Of a stretch of 64,000 nucleotides of DNA, positions 22,498 through 35,173 are shown in pieces. The notes below the pieces were generated by a model. It was given only the letters and a program-made list of their open reading frames with translations. It was not told where the DNA came from and searched no databases. The stretch comes from Lates calcarifer. Its lineage: Eukaryota; Chordata; Actinopteri; Centropomidae. The stretch covers positions 4,613,101 through 4,677,100 of the forward strand of contig NC_066838.1 in the NCBI RefSeq assembly GCF_001640805.2, given 5' to 3'. How positions within the stretch are numbered: the stretch's first letter is position 1; every line of letters begins with the position of its first letter. The translations under genes were made by a program, and so were the position numbers.

Positions 22498-23563
22498 TGG
22501 GTGTCAAACTCAAATTTATCCCAGGCCACATCAGCATCTATCTACTCTCTCATATTACGTAATTGCCTCTGCAATCAATTATTATTAGTTTTAATAATAA
22601 TTTAATTAATAACTAGCTTTGGAGGTAAGTTATCATGGGTGTGTGGCAGTTGCTTTTTTCCTCTTTTACCAGTCCAACCAAGCTGGTTCCCTCACCACAC
22701 ATGGCAGGCTCACCATTGGTAATAAGCCCCACCAACTTCTCCCAGGGTAATTTCATTTTACTTACAGACTACTCCACCTCACTGAAGATGTCCCTTTCCC
22801 TTGTCATCCCGTGCATGGCGGCCACTTCCAAGAGTTCCTCACTGATGGACAAGTCTGCCTTCACGGCTCTTAAAAAATGGCTAAATGCGCTGTATCAGTA
22901 TTGTCAGTGCTTTCGTCACTGGCTAATGAAAAAGCCAGATAACTGCACGCTTCTTCAGCCAGATTTTCCAGTTATCTGACTCAGTTTGTCTCTGGTCAAG
23001 GCACACCTGCTCACGGTCATTCACTGCTTTAGAAATGCACCTTCTGAAAAACACTTTGAAAATCGGGCGATTGCTTCAGCCAACAATAAAGCTGGCGTTC
23101 ACCGCTGCATCATTTTTTGCTGTAACCTTTGCAGACACATTCTGCTGAGACTGCAGGCTGATTTTTTTTAATTCTTGGACCTTATGTTGCTTTTCTTTGG
23201 CAGCTAAGGTTAGCATGCTTAGCTCTGTGCTTGGTGTCTGAGTGTCGATGCAAATTGATTTCCTTAGACACTGCCTCTGCCTCGTAGTAAAGAAGACATA
23301 CTGGCCTCTCTCCATGTATTTGCTTACCCATCTCTCATTAAATTACCTTCACTCTGCATCAATTTTTCTTTTCTTGGACATTCTGGGACTATATACATTT
23401 TTTCCAAACCTCATCACTGACTGAAAAACCGTGGCAGGAAATGGTTGTTATTGAGACACTGCCATCCAGTGGCTAGATGCTTTCATTGCACAGGTAACAA
23501 AATTGAGATGCTCTCGCAGGCCACATAAAGTGGCGGGCCTTGAGTTTGACATTAGTTAGTTAG
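22498..23563 (-). mobile_element. hAT element of the GTF2IRD2/EPM2AIP1-like transposase type, internally deleted
   Basis: The left end is GGGTGTCAAACTC, followed by CCCAGGCCACATC. The right end in minus sense is ATGTCAAACTCAAGGCC, followed by ACTTTATGTGGCCTG, so the termini are inverted repeats. The octamer TTAGAACA flanks it at 22490-22497 and 23564-23571. That fits a hAT 8 bp target duplication if a short TTAG expansion (23552-23563) is counted with the right end. Internal minus-strand DNA encodes transposase pieces. Confidence 0.75.
22625..23315 (-). pseudogene. hAT transposase (GTF2IRD2-like), N-terminal and middle fragments
   Basis: In minus sense the first piece reads VQELKKISLQSQQNVSAKVT, followed by NDAAVNASFIVG and, in another frame, KCFSEGAFLKQ. 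These are the usual landmarks of this transposase class just before its catalytic core. A later piece reads [41 protein letters not shown] and [15 protein letters not shown], which is the central catalytic region. Stop codons and frame changes lie between the pieces, and the whole C-terminal dimerisation region is gone. Non-functional. Confidence 0.78.
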
Positions 23564-23571
23564 TTAGAACA

Positions 23572-26035
23572 ACTCACACATAATTTCTAGACATTCTAAC
23601 TTGAATTAATGTGCATATTTACATTAAGTTAATGAGAAAAGATTTGTGGAATCCCCTCAGTTCCTGTATGACATAACAGTAACTACATGCCAGATGACTT
23701 TACTTTAGTAGAATGTATTCCAAAACAAAAGGCTGCTGCTAGTTTACAAAGAGGAGTAGACAAAATTAGATAACTATACAGTCCAGAGCCAGACTCCATG
23801 TGGCCTCCAGACCATCTGGTTGGGCTTTGAGGATCTGGCACATCAGGGATCGGTCCACACTTGTATCAGCCTACTCCCACTGATAATCAGCTCACCAGTC
23901 TCAGCCTCTATGTTTACAAAAACACACACACACATACAAAGAAAAAGAAAAAAAAAACTGGTGTGTCCTTTCCCACACAACAACTGATGAACTGATGCAC
24001 TTTAATTATCAGTTGGAACTGGGTGTTTAGGCAACAATGGCTGAAAAGACAGTAGGGTCACCAGCAACATCTGTCCCATGACTCCTCAGCCAGTACGGCT
24101 GTCAGTGGTCCATGACCTGCACACCTCCTACAGGACAGCACACAGTTAACCAGTCACACATGCTGTTGTAGTTTTATTTACACAACTGTGGCAACTTTCC
24201 TTTTTCTGACTGCTTTTCCAACTAAGCACAGAAGCAACTGTTGGCAGCTTTTATGCAGTGTGCATCTTATGATTCATTTAGCATTATTTTTCTGGAGCTA
24301 GAGATAGTTTCCAGGTGGGAAACTGTCTCTGACAACCAGGGGCATCAACTCAAGATATGACAATGTCTCTGTACCCAATGTAATTTGCAAGCTGCAGTTT
24401 CAAATCCATTAATTTTATTGGACAAATGGAAGAGAAACTGATAACTGATCTGTTATTGTTTATTTAATATCAAACATCTGTGGATGATATTACATGGTTT
24501 TTTTTTTCTCTCCCTGGTTGAAAAGCTGTTAAGTTTTAACATTTGTCATGACTGTATTGATACAGAGACCAAGGCAAAATATTATAGTAAATCTGATTTA
24601 TGAGGCAGGAAACATGCGCTCCCAACATGTTTCCCCATTTTTCATGAACAAAACCCAACATAATTGCCACTGCCGCCTTCAAAGGCACACATGCAGTATA
24701 ACAGAGAACATAGCAGTAAAGATGAATTGTAGAGGCCATGAATGAAGCTTGACTATTTACGGCGATCGCTGGACTGCTTGAATATGAGGAACACTTAGCT
24801 AAAACTAATGCAGTCTAAAAAAATAGATCCTTTCTCCATGAAGGTTATAATGTTCAGCTTTTGTTGGGACTGTGTTAAAGAGGTGTTCACTTAACAGTAT
24901 GATCATTTTGTTGGCCCAGTTTGTGGTCCTGTTGAACTGCATTTTATTATGTTGACAGTTGTTCTTATTATTCTGTCCACCCCATTCAAACCAATAAGGG
25001 GAGGCCAAATAAGAGGTACAGCTCTGTTTAATGCAGTGCAGTTCAAAAATACATGTACATCCTCAAAAGATAGATAAGATTGATTGATTGATTGATTATT
25101 CAGCAACAACATTAAAACCAGTCACTGATTTTAATGTTGCCGATCTGTGTAGACTACATTAGTTGTAGCTAGGTGTTCCTAACAAACTGAGTGTATGTGC
25201 CTGCATTGTGCAAAACTGCAGAGTGAAATCAATCATGAATAGGCGTGACCACCTCTGTCAATCAGTGCAATGAAAACCAGAGCCTGTTTACATAAAATAT
25301 CCTTCCATTTGCAGAACTGATCTGAGGCCAGTTTATCTCAGCAAGCCCAGTAAAGGTTGGTAAACTATGACCTCTGCTGATCACAAAGAAAACAACCACC
25401 AGCGTAAAAATAGATATGTATATATTAATGCTTAAATTGATTATTATTTGCATGTAAAATTACATAAATGAATGGATCAGCCTATCGAGGCTGGAAGCTG
25501 AATTCAGTAGGTTACTCTCCAGTCACCTTCCAGTATATCATCATAGTTCTGCTGACAAAAATACAGAAACACAAGCCAAACAGTTCCAGCAAACTTTTGA
25601 CTCATGAAACACAAAGCTGGGGAAGAGAGTGCTTTTTTTTTTCTTTTTTTTAAGTTGATGCTGTGGTGTGACTGATTCAGCACAATGAATCTGGTGTCAG
25701 GTGATGTTTGTGTTTAGAATACATTCAATGCTGAAAGATACCAGACAAATCATACTGTACTCTGCGTTGAAACAAAGCCACAGACGTTTTCATGTCACGT
25801 CATGTCTGGGCCAGCGGGTGGCAGCAGCAGCCACAGCTCCTAATCAGCTCTGTCAGTTGTTTGTCTCAACACTTAAATATATTTGACAAGGACGTTTTAC
25901 ACTTCATGTGCAGTATCTCTCTCATCATTCTTACCTGACCTCATCAGTGTGTCTTTGTTGTCCACACACTTGAGAAATTAGATCACCACAATGATTTAAT
26001 GAGAACAAAATCACATTGAAGCCAAGACACATGCT
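23572..26035. other. intergenic, with remnants of DNA-transposon ends at about 25100-25195
   Basis: No gene recognised. There is a (TTGA)n run at 25080-25097, then inverted TAAAACCAGT/ACTGATTTTA sequences and the terminus-like AATGTTGCCGATCTGTGTA. GTGTTCCTAACAAACTGAGTG at 25172-25192 resembles the ends of other Tc1/mariner-like fish elements. Confidence 0.4.
25103..25195. repeat. Tc1/mariner-like terminal-repeat remnants
   Basis: AACATTAAAACCAGTCACTG meets its near-inverse ACTGATTTTAATGTTG, followed by CCGATCTGTGTA. This resembles the end (…ATGATCGGTGTA) of the Tc1/mariner copy at 53.0-53.5 kb. Only the ends remain, with no transposase. Confidence 0.4.
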
Positions 26036-26295
26036 TTTTGAATTCCTGATTAATCTACCAATTATTTTCTCAGTTAATTGTTTGGTTTATAAAACAGAAG
26101 AAAACAGTGAAAAATGTCCATCACCATTATTTCCTGTAACATAAGACCAAGAAAAACAGAAAATTCCCACATTTGAAAAGCATCAAACATTTGGTATTTT
26201 TGCATAAGAAATTATTTAAGCCATTAATCAATTATCAAAATAGTTGCTGATTGATTTTCTTCCGCTTATTTATCTATTAATTCTTGCAGCTCTAA
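26036..26295 (-). mobile_element. hAT-type MITE of the 'AGAGCTGCAA' family
   Basis: In minus sense it starts TAGAGCTGCAAGAATTAATAG, then AATTGATTAATGGC, ACATTTTTCACTGTTTTCTT and TTTATAAACCAAACAATTAA. It ends in another AT-rich block (AGAAAATAATTGGTAGATTAATC). This order of blocks is typical of a very common fish MITE whose ends read CTAGGGCTGCAAC. No coding content. Its left edge is eroded. Confidence 0.6.
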
Positions 26296-28689
26296 TAGTG
26301 AAACATTCACATGCTGGCACCTTTCACAGATACATACTACTTCCACTGCTGGGCAGAGATGTTTTGCTTGGTAGGGTAAGTTGATAACCTTTGTCCGCAT
26401 TTCCGACGAGTATTACAAAGGATTGCAAACAAAAATGTAGTAAATACTTATCCCTCTATTATTTTGACAGTGTGAGGTGTTGAGTGGACAGACTGATCTG
26501 GTATATGTTAGTGCAACAATGTCTGTTTAGAGTGTGATTCCACCTGGTCATGGGTGTCTCCTCTCAGTAGGTAAATGCTGCTGGTAGCTGTGTAACATTT
26601 CCATTTCACTTGAGGTAGGTTGTGTAGCTCAGCACTCCTCACAAGTGTGACAAATTTATATTAAGACATCCCCTGCATGAACATGTTCATGTCATAAGCA
26701 CTATGCAGTGTTACAAGTACAGCAAATGAGCTAGCTCTCTGTTGTGCAAAAATAACTTGCTAATCTTTCATAGAGCTGACAGTGGCAAACTAAATGTATG
26801 AATGACCAGTAAAGCAGTCTTGAAGCAGGAGCTGGAGGTGCAGGGAGGCTTTTACCCTCAACCAAAAGTGGAGAAATAACTCCAAAGTTGTTGTATTTAT
26901 ATCTTGTGTATTTTTAACTGGCTTACTGAGGTTAGCCACTGTGAGCCTGCATTCAAGAATCATATGGTTGTGTTCAGTTGGAAGGTGTATGTACCCTGCA
27001 GCTTTACTATGAAGACTTCTGTAGTACAGCTGGTTGTAGTTATGAGACAACAAGCCCCTGGGCACAGACTTGTAAAAGCCCCCCACCCCCACCCCAGCAA
27101 ATCACCCAGTTGTTTTGCCTCTCTTTGCAGGGGGTTTGTGTCTATTCATCACTTTCTCATAGCGACTCTTGCAGCATCTGGACTGTATTGAAGAAGTAGC
27201 ACTGCTCAGTGTGCATATTCTAACCTTTTGTATTGTAAGTGCAAAGATGGCGACCATCACCATCACCATCACCCTGTCTTACAAATAGCTGCTTTTGTGT
27301 GTCATTAAAGTGCAAAAACACTCCGGCAAAGAGTCAAAGGACAGATGCACCTTGATGTCTGATTGTATGGTGAACAAACTTTTCTTTTCCCAACTTGGAG
27401 TGGCACAGTTATCGCTAACCACAGCAACCATAGTTTTCAACAGAGAAGTCCGCTCTCCTCAGTATTTTTTTATTTTTGAAACAGTATGAAAGAGTGAAGG
27501 AGCTCTGAGTGGGTAGAACGAAGAGAAAGGCTTCTGGGGGATTCAATTCCCTGGGCAGCAGGGGTAAAAATGGTTTGACAGGTAGGGGGTCTTAACCACT
27601 GCAACATCAGTGGGCATGACTCATCTATTCAAAGAAAATAATTTGTCAGACTTATTCAAACACAAAACATGCAGATCACAAAGACAGGAAAACCCAGGCA
27701 GCACGATTCCTATACTGAGACCATCCTTCCCTCTCACTTTCAAAAGCAAAGTTTTTATTTCTATTTTGTGTCTGTGTGAACAGTTGCATATTGCAAGTGT
27801 TTGTTTCCCAGACTCCCTCTCTGCTACTTGACAAGCCAGGTCTGTTCTATCTGTAAGTGTGTCCCTTTGGAAATGCAAACAGAAAATGGAGCCACTTGTC
27901 ATTGCTGAAACTGTTCTCTGCACTCTATTAGCAACTTGCCAAAAACAGTCTGTCACTTTCCTTGCAGCAGTCACAACAACAGAAATAAGGAGAATTATCA
28001 TCTGCTACCTGCCTGTCACAAACAACAAAATGCTGAAAATGAAATTATTTCAACATTTAGCATAATAGAATGTCACAGCTCTGCAGTTGTCCAGATGTCT
28101 CTAAATCATTTTTGGAAATAGACTGTATTGACTTTTGCTACATTGCACTTTACAAGAGTTAGATTACATAATTTGTTAGATGGGTGTTTTTATGTTGCAG
28201 CATGTGCAGCATATTTTTGTGGATCCAGACTTTCTCTCCGTTCCAAGTGTTTCATATCTGTGCACCTTTGTTGTGTTATAGGGTGAAGCAAAGCAAAAGC
28301 AAAAGAGGTAGAAGCAGATGCAGGATGACCTGGGGGGGAACCCCAGAACTGACTTTGTGCCTTTGCTCTGTGTTTTCTTACATGGCAGTTTTAGCACAAC
28401 TGGTGTCTTTTTTGATTGTAGATTGAAGTTAGAATAAATTCCCACGGTGCAAAAACTAGTAGAAAAAACTGAGAGGAGGTGAATGAAAAAGGAGGAGGTA
28501 GTTACAAAGACAACTCAAAGATTCAGAGCCAGGTGAGAGAAAAACAGCAGATCAACAACCTTTATTTTCAATACAGGTTAATTTGCTTTATTTTATGTGT
28601 AAGTGAAACTGATTATATGGCTCTTATGGCAGGAGTTTTTCCAAATGTGACACTGTTACCCCCAACATGACCCCCCACCCTCCCTCGGC
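26296..28689. other. intergenic, no gene recognised
   Basis: Contains a C-rich run at 27079-27096 and (ATCACC)n at 27252-27273. Open frames of 95-126 codons (for example 27621-28001, minus) show no domain and overlap frames on the other strand. Confidence 0.35.
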
Positions 28690-28697
28690 GTTGCCAT
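28690..28697. repeat. 8 bp target-site duplication GTTGCCAT, left
   Basis: GTTGCCAT directly precedes the element's TAGGGACAGGCC end and is repeated at 29448-29455. Confidence 0.8.
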
Positions 28698-29447
28698 TAG
28701 GGACAGGCCAATTATCTGCGCCGATATTCAACATTTTGACACATATCGGCATCGTCCTTTTTTTTTTTTTTTTTTTAAATCCGACGGCCAATAAGAAATC
28801 AATTTAATACTGGGTTATTTTGGCTCTGATGCAGCCGCACCTCTCTGTCTGCACTCACTACTCTGTCTCCAGCATTGTCCCACCAACAGCACCATCTGAT
28901 TGGTTACACACAGAGCCACAGCATGGGTAACAGCCAATCGGCAGTGAGAGTTTATAAGAAAGTTTTATAAGAGATGCTGCTGACCCTGGGAACTCCCTGC
29001 ACTTTTTGTTTTTGTTTGAACTTAAAACAAAGATAAGTGAAAGATAAAATAAGATTTCAGTTATATTGAAATTTTGGAAAAGTTTATTTACTGTAGAAAA
29101 CTTTAGGGAGCTATTTATTTGTTTAAGTTTTCATTTAACTTTATAAGACATGCTGCTGAGCCTGGGAGCTCCCTGCACTTTTTGTTAGAATTTAAAAACA
29201 AAGATGTCTATTGTCTAAGATACAAAAAAAAAAAAAACCTTTAACATGTTGCAAATCTGAAAAGCTATTTAATAAACATATGCTTAAAGGCATTTAAACT
29301 AAGTTAAGTGTTGGAGTTTGTATTATTCTATATTTGACGCCAATATTTTCACTTTTACTGCAAATGAATATCTGCTCCAAATATTGGTTATCGGCCTCCT
29401 TGACTACTAATAATCGGTAACGGCCCTGAAAAAACCATATCGGTCTA
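28698..29447 (+). mobile_element. hAT-type non-autonomous element, 750 bp, copy A
   Basis: It begins TAGGGACAGGCCAATTATCT with CCGATAT/ATATCGGCA motifs and ends ACCATATCGGTCTA. It is flanked by the perfect octamer GTTGCCAT, the 8 bp duplication hAT insertions make. It has a T-run near the left end (28758-28777) and an A-run at about 29223-29236. An internal 60 bp direct duplication shares TTTATAAGA.ATGCTGCTGA and CTCCCTGCACTTTTTGTT (about 28972-29010 and 29142-29184). No transposase frame. A near-identical copy lies at 38630-39382. Confidence 0.85.
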
Positions 29448-29455
29448 GTTGCCAT
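29448..29455. repeat. 8 bp target-site duplication GTTGCCAT, right
   Basis: Perfect repeat of 28690-28697, directly after the GGTCTA end of the element. Confidence 0.8.
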
Positions 29456-32218
29456 GGATTCAGTTAGTTAGCCGTGGGCTACAGATTTTAGCCTATATTC
29501 AGATTTTTACAAACTGGCACCATTAATTAAGCTGAATTAGGTATTAGCAGTTCTAGCAGTTTGCACAGTACCCATGGACATACAGACAACTATCCCCAGG
29601 TTACTTTGATACTGAACAATACTTAAAATGACAGTTCTCAGGCAAGTTCTGGAGTAATGAAAAGTGTCTTTTCTCTATGATTTCTAAACTGGTTTTGAGA
29701 CATTTACTTGCATGGACATTGGTAATACTGATGCCCTTGAAAAACGTTAGTCACACAGAATCTAAACACGTGCGTAACATGTCTGTGTGTTCACTTTTGA
29801 CTGTTAGGAGAGGGACTGTGATTGATTTGATGCTGTTTTCAGAGCACCAGCGTGAACCTGTCTCTTTCACCTCACATGGTATCTTTGCCTCACATCTCTG
29901 TTCTGTATCCCCTTTCAACTCTTGTGGAGAGGTGCACCTCCCAGTCCGAAAACCTCTGATCTAGGACTTCTGTGATGATGTATGAAGGCAAGAATTAGAT
30001 TTTATTTACGCTCCATTAAAACAGAGTCTCTGTTACTTTTCATTTCCACATTTGCAGCCTGTCTATAACGCTATGTATTATAAAATATTTGCAAAAAGTT
30101 AACACAGACACATCAATAATAAACAGTCTCATCTTTTATTTCTGCATGTTTCCAGTGCTGCAAAGGAATCAAAACAAACTGATGCAACCTTGACTGAAAA
30201 TCTAGTTAGTGGTCTTGCACAACAAAATAAGAGTCAAAGTGGTTGCTTAGCAACAGATATATCACTCTGGCCTTCCTCCAGCAGCAGATGCTGTTGGAGG
30301 ATGTTTTTCAACCCATCACAAAAAAGTTGACATGACTTTGTTCAGTTCTCTTCGGTCAATAGAAATATCACACTTCACTGAATCTTGTGAGAAATCTGCC
30401 TTACAATTTGGGAGGTTAGAGGTCAACATCCGAATATTGAACATGAAACAGCAAGGAACATCATTATCTGGGTTTAGGCTATTAAACAACAAGGGTGGTT
30501 TCATTGTTAGAGAAGGATAGTTGGCGTCTAAACTGTAATTTAACTCTTTTTGCTACCATTTCTACCTTGAGCCATGCATGAATTCTACCAGACTTATTGC
30601 TCTGCATCTCCTGTGGTTTAATCTTTTATTCACAGAAATAATCAGCCATCAGAGGTCAGTACCTCTGCTGTCCATGTGATGGCACCATTGACTCATATTA
30701 TGGATGTCCTTGTAGCTGGAGCCTCTCACATGTGAGCCTCTTTGCAGCACACATGGAAAAATAACTCTCCTTACATCAGTATGGTAATGAAGGGAGTTTC
30801 TAAATGCAGGCTTCAATATGTCCCCTCACACTGTGGCATGAGCACTTAGGCTAGTTGATCCTTTGATGTCCCAGAAATAGGCTTGGAAGCAGGTATCATT
30901 AGGGTTTTAGAGAGGGAGCGAGAGTGTACCTTCTCCATCAAAGCATGTGCGCTCCCCTTTGTAATGGAAACACCAGATGAGAGCTGCACTGAAGGAGTCT
31001 GGCCACGAGTTTTCATGTTTGAAAGGCACAAAACACAAAACATGCCACACAGTCACACAATTTTTCACCTGTTTGCTGTTGAGTCTATAAAGCAGAGTTC
31101 AAATTACTAAAATAACATATAAAATAGGACAGTTTATGAGTTACACACTATCATAACGAACCATTATGCACAAATTCACGGTTGGAAATGAGTAATGTGG
31201 TCTTTCAATCAAGGAGAGAAATAACGCAAATCCTCTGTACAGGAGATGATGACTATTGTATAATCTTTTTTTTTACTTTATGAATACATGTTAGTCCAAT
31301 AGCTGCAGCTAGCTGAAGTGAAAGGCAGAATACAGTCTCATTGTGCTTTTATGGCATTGCCCTACTTACCTTGCCTTAGATTACTTAAAAAGGAGCATTG
31401 ATATAGTTGTATATAGGTCATTGTATATGTCTTTGTTATTCATCTTGAGATTAGAGTTAACATATTTAGTTGTGCTACTGATGAGTCGATCACACATCAA
31501 ACAAATGTTTGGTAACCAGTAACTGTTGAAGTTGTTTATCAGGCAAAAATGAAAAATATACAGTGATTCAAACTGCTTTTCTGTTTTTTATATTATTTTC
31601 AATTTAATATCTTGTCTGTCAAAACAAAACATTTGCAACCCTGGCTCCTAGAGACTGCATTTCTACAACATGTATTACTAAGTCGTAAAAGAAAGTATGT
31701 TTTAAAAATGGAAACATTGATGAACATGTTTCTTGCAAAATGTAGCTGTTTAACTCTTTCATGGTTATCTTAATCACCCAAATCACTTGGTTAAGATTAG
31801 TCAGAGGTTGTCATCTGTTTTGATACAGAAAAGGACCTGAAGCACGAGACGTGATGTTGCTGCAGTTTTTACTACTGACACACTCATCCAAAATCAAAAC
31901 GTTCCCTAATCTTAACCAAAGGGCTTTTATTGCCTATACAGAATCAAAAGCGAGTCTCAAGATGTGAACATTGGTATTAAATCCCTGCACTTTGTTCACC
32001 CATGATCCACCTCCACCAGCTCACTACAGCTTACTTGTGGAATAAAAGTGATCCCAGAATCAATTTTTCAACAACAACATTTCTTAGACATCAACAAATA
32101 ATCAACTGATCAGACAGAATCATAGATTAGAATAAAACAGATGTTATTTGCAGCCCTGTTTGAGACGGTAGATGGTCAACCACACCTGGCATTGTAGAGC
32201 CTAACAGCCAATAGTACT
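29456..32218. other. intergenic, no gene recognised; inverted repeat at 31786-31921
   Basis: No coding region recognised. CTTGGTTAAGATTAG at 31786-31800 is mirrored by CTAATCTTAACCAAAG at 31906-31921 with about 105 bp between, like the ends of a short foldback repeat. Confidence 0.4.
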
Positions 32219-32265
32219 TCATATACACTGATCAGCCATGACATTGAAACCAGTAACTGGTTTTA
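32219..32265 (+). repeat. Tc1/mariner-like terminal fragment
   Basis: ATATACACTGATCAGCCATG followed by ACATTGAAACCAGTAACTGG matches the terminal repeat of a common fish Tc1/mariner family (TACACTGATCAGCCATAACA). Only one end is present and no transposase follows. Confidence 0.55.
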
Positions 32266-35173
32266 CCATATGTAAACTGTGAGGAGGTGGTTAATGAATG
32301 CAGACTTGATTTGCAGTCTGGATCTGAATACTTGCACATTTCATTTTGCGTGTTATTGCAGTTGGTTTTTTTTTTTTTTTGCTTTGTGCATCTCATTTCA
32401 CACTTCATCACTTCTTTACTTAAAGGAAGGTGTAGACATGACACACAAAAAGTCCTGAAAGTGGCGTGATATTTATATTGTACTTTTTCTGCCACTACAT
32501 TTCAGTGAAAACTATAATTTCTTATATTTCATTTACAAAACATCAGTTTATAAGATATTTTGTATTGTTAGATGCATAGATAGATTAGACCACATAATAA
32601 CATGGTTATGTTAATGCATCAGTATTAGCAACTCAGCAGTATCACATATAATTATGGTGGGGGCTCTTCTGTGTGATCAGTTTTGATACTTAAGTACAGT
32701 TTGCAGATTATAGTTTATACTTAAATACATAAAATTGTCTTGTATTAGTTCATCCACAATCCACTATTTTCTTTTATCAGAATATTTTACACATTTAAAC
32801 ACATCCTCCACCATTGTCTCATTCTGTATGTATTTTCTGTTCTGTGATTTAAGGGTGTGTTTTATGATACACAGTAAGAAAATATAATGAAGTAATTAAA
32901 GAGAAGCAATTTGCTAGTCACTCAGCATAACTGGAAAGTAATAAGACAATGTTTCTGAAGACAATTAGATGAATGAATTCTGACAATAAAATGTTTATAA
33001 ATGACTTGAGTTGTTTGCCTGAGGTGGAAATTACAATGCTGTGTTTAATTTTTTCTGAATATAGCCTAAGGTGAGCTCATACCTTGTAGGCATTATACTC
33101 TGTTTCTATGGATTTGTATCCACTCAAGGGCTGTATATGCTGCCACAGCAATATTTTCAGGATTCAGCTGCCCTTAGGTAACATTAGATAAAAAAAAAAT
33201 AAATAAATAAAATAAAAAAAAAACCTATGTCAAGGTAAAGTCTGCAAAGTTGTCTGTGCCTTTGTGGGCTGGCCTAATTAGGCTTATAAATCTGGCCAAA
33301 ATCTATGCAGTAGCTGCGGGTTCCACTCAGACTGTGACTCGACATATTCCAGGTTTTACCCCCAAATCACTAGGGGCATCTCTTGGAGAACATAATCCTT
33401 AATGCTCCAATTCATCAAGACCCAGCACTGTAACGACGACACAATGAAGAAAAAAATAAATAAAATAAAATACAGCAGTGAAAATACAGAGTGAAAACTT
33501 TCAGGTTGTTAGAACTCTGAGCTTATCCATTTGGCATCAAGGCCCTTTTGCTCTGCACTCACATTAGTCCAATCCCTTATCGCTCTCACGGTCCAGACAC
33601 ACTCAGATCTGGGCAGCGGTGGGAACATTGAGTTTTATATAAATCAATACTATGTCCCCAACACTTTGCTGCTCCCGGCACCCCAGGGAAGATTATAAAA
33701 ATGCTTGGCCAGATCATCTCTCCCCCATCATTTCTTTCTGAGGCAGAAACTAAGAGCTGAATTGAGGAATGATTTCTTTGGAAAAGGGGGTGGGGGGGGG
33801 GAGTGACTCAAAGACAAACAATGAGGTGTCCTGTCCGCTCCATTGTCATTACAGTCAATTCTTAACTGCTGGACACATTTCTACGAGTGACTGTTGTTAT
33901 TGAAGTCATGAAATTGTTGCTTCTTGAATTGTCTTTGAACTAAGTGCAATCTTCTCCCCACGGTCCTGCAGTCAGACCAGTTAGAGGCTGCTCCAGCTGT
34001 AATGTCAATGAATAAGCCAACACCGTGTTATTGAAATCTTAGTTGAAAATGTTATTCACAAGACTCAAAGCTAACAAGTAGCGAGTTTAGGAAGCCTTTC
34101 AATTCGACAGGTATTCAGACTTTGGGGAGATGGGAACAGGTTGGATTAGATGGGATAGTCTGTTGCCTAAGCAACTGCTACACTCCACTGTGTTCGAAGA
34201 GGTTGCTTTATCTGTGAGGATTACACTGGGCGCAGGGAGGGAAAAAAAGAAGAAGAAAAAAAGCTGTTTGCCTGGAGTCAAACACTTCAGTGCCGAGGCC
34301 AAGAGCTGTGTCAGTGCAGGACTAAATCCTCACTTGGTTTAAACAACAAACAAAAGAGCGGAATCTGTCAACAAGGCGCGAAAACAAAGTCAGCGGTATC
34401 AAAGAAAAGGTGACAAGGAAGAGGGAGGAAAGATAAGAAGCGTAAAATGAGGTTGATGTATGCTAAGTCCACTCCAGACAAAAATTATCCTGAAACAGCA
34501 GCACTGCGTACCTAAGCTCTTAGGTGAAAAGCGACTGGATTAGTTTATTTGTTTAATTATTTTTTTAGCTGACAAGTGGAAAGAGTAAAGCCACGTGGGA
34601 TGTGTCACAATCCCCCAGAGCTCCTCCAGCTTTTCCCCCAGTGAGCTGACACTTGTTAATATTATTTATTTACATCTTCTTCATTTCATCGTGCGGCGCA
34701 CCTACATCGCTGGAGCTCCAACCTGTGTTGTGCTGTTGTGGTGGTTTATAATAGTGGATTTCCATAAGGAGATTATAAAGGTTGTGTGATGGCAGAAGGA
34801 TAGAGACAACAACACAACAGCCTGCTATCAGAAAAAAAGAAAACAACAACCATGCTTTCATCTCTGGAGTTCACAGGTGCCTTTGACAGGAGTAAAGCTG
34901 TAACTACTGCAACTACACCCACACACAAACAGTGGAGCATGACCTCTGCTAATGTCATGATGGTTTTAAGACTGCGTATGCAGATATGTAAACAAGTAAT
35001 ATGATTATACAGCAGTGTTACACTAATTTATCCAGGCAGTTAGAGGCATATTAAAAAGTTTTGATGAATGAGTGTAATAGCGTTCTGTTTGTTTGATCAC
35101 ATATGGATATTTACAACAGGAATCACACCACACTGGACTGCTGTGAAGTCTTTTACCCAAACTGATTCATACG
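32266..35173. other. intergenic; unique-looking stretch at 33280-33760
   Basis: No gene recognised. 33190-33226 is an A/AAAT-rich simple sequence, and 33785-33801 is a G-run (GGGGGTGGGGGGGGGG). The DNA between 33280 and 33760 looks non-repetitive and complex; its function is unknown. Confidence 0.35.

Noticed and set aside
27079..27096. C-rich run that could form a G-quadruplex on the minus strand
   Set aside because: Only three separate G runs with single-base loops are present; a fourth run requires splitting the run of six. Too weak to call.
27538..27562. GGATTCAATTCCC, resembling a tRNA T-arm
   Set aside because: No anticodon arm, acceptor stem or box A lies at the right distance, so it is not a tRNA or a clear tRNA-derived SINE head.
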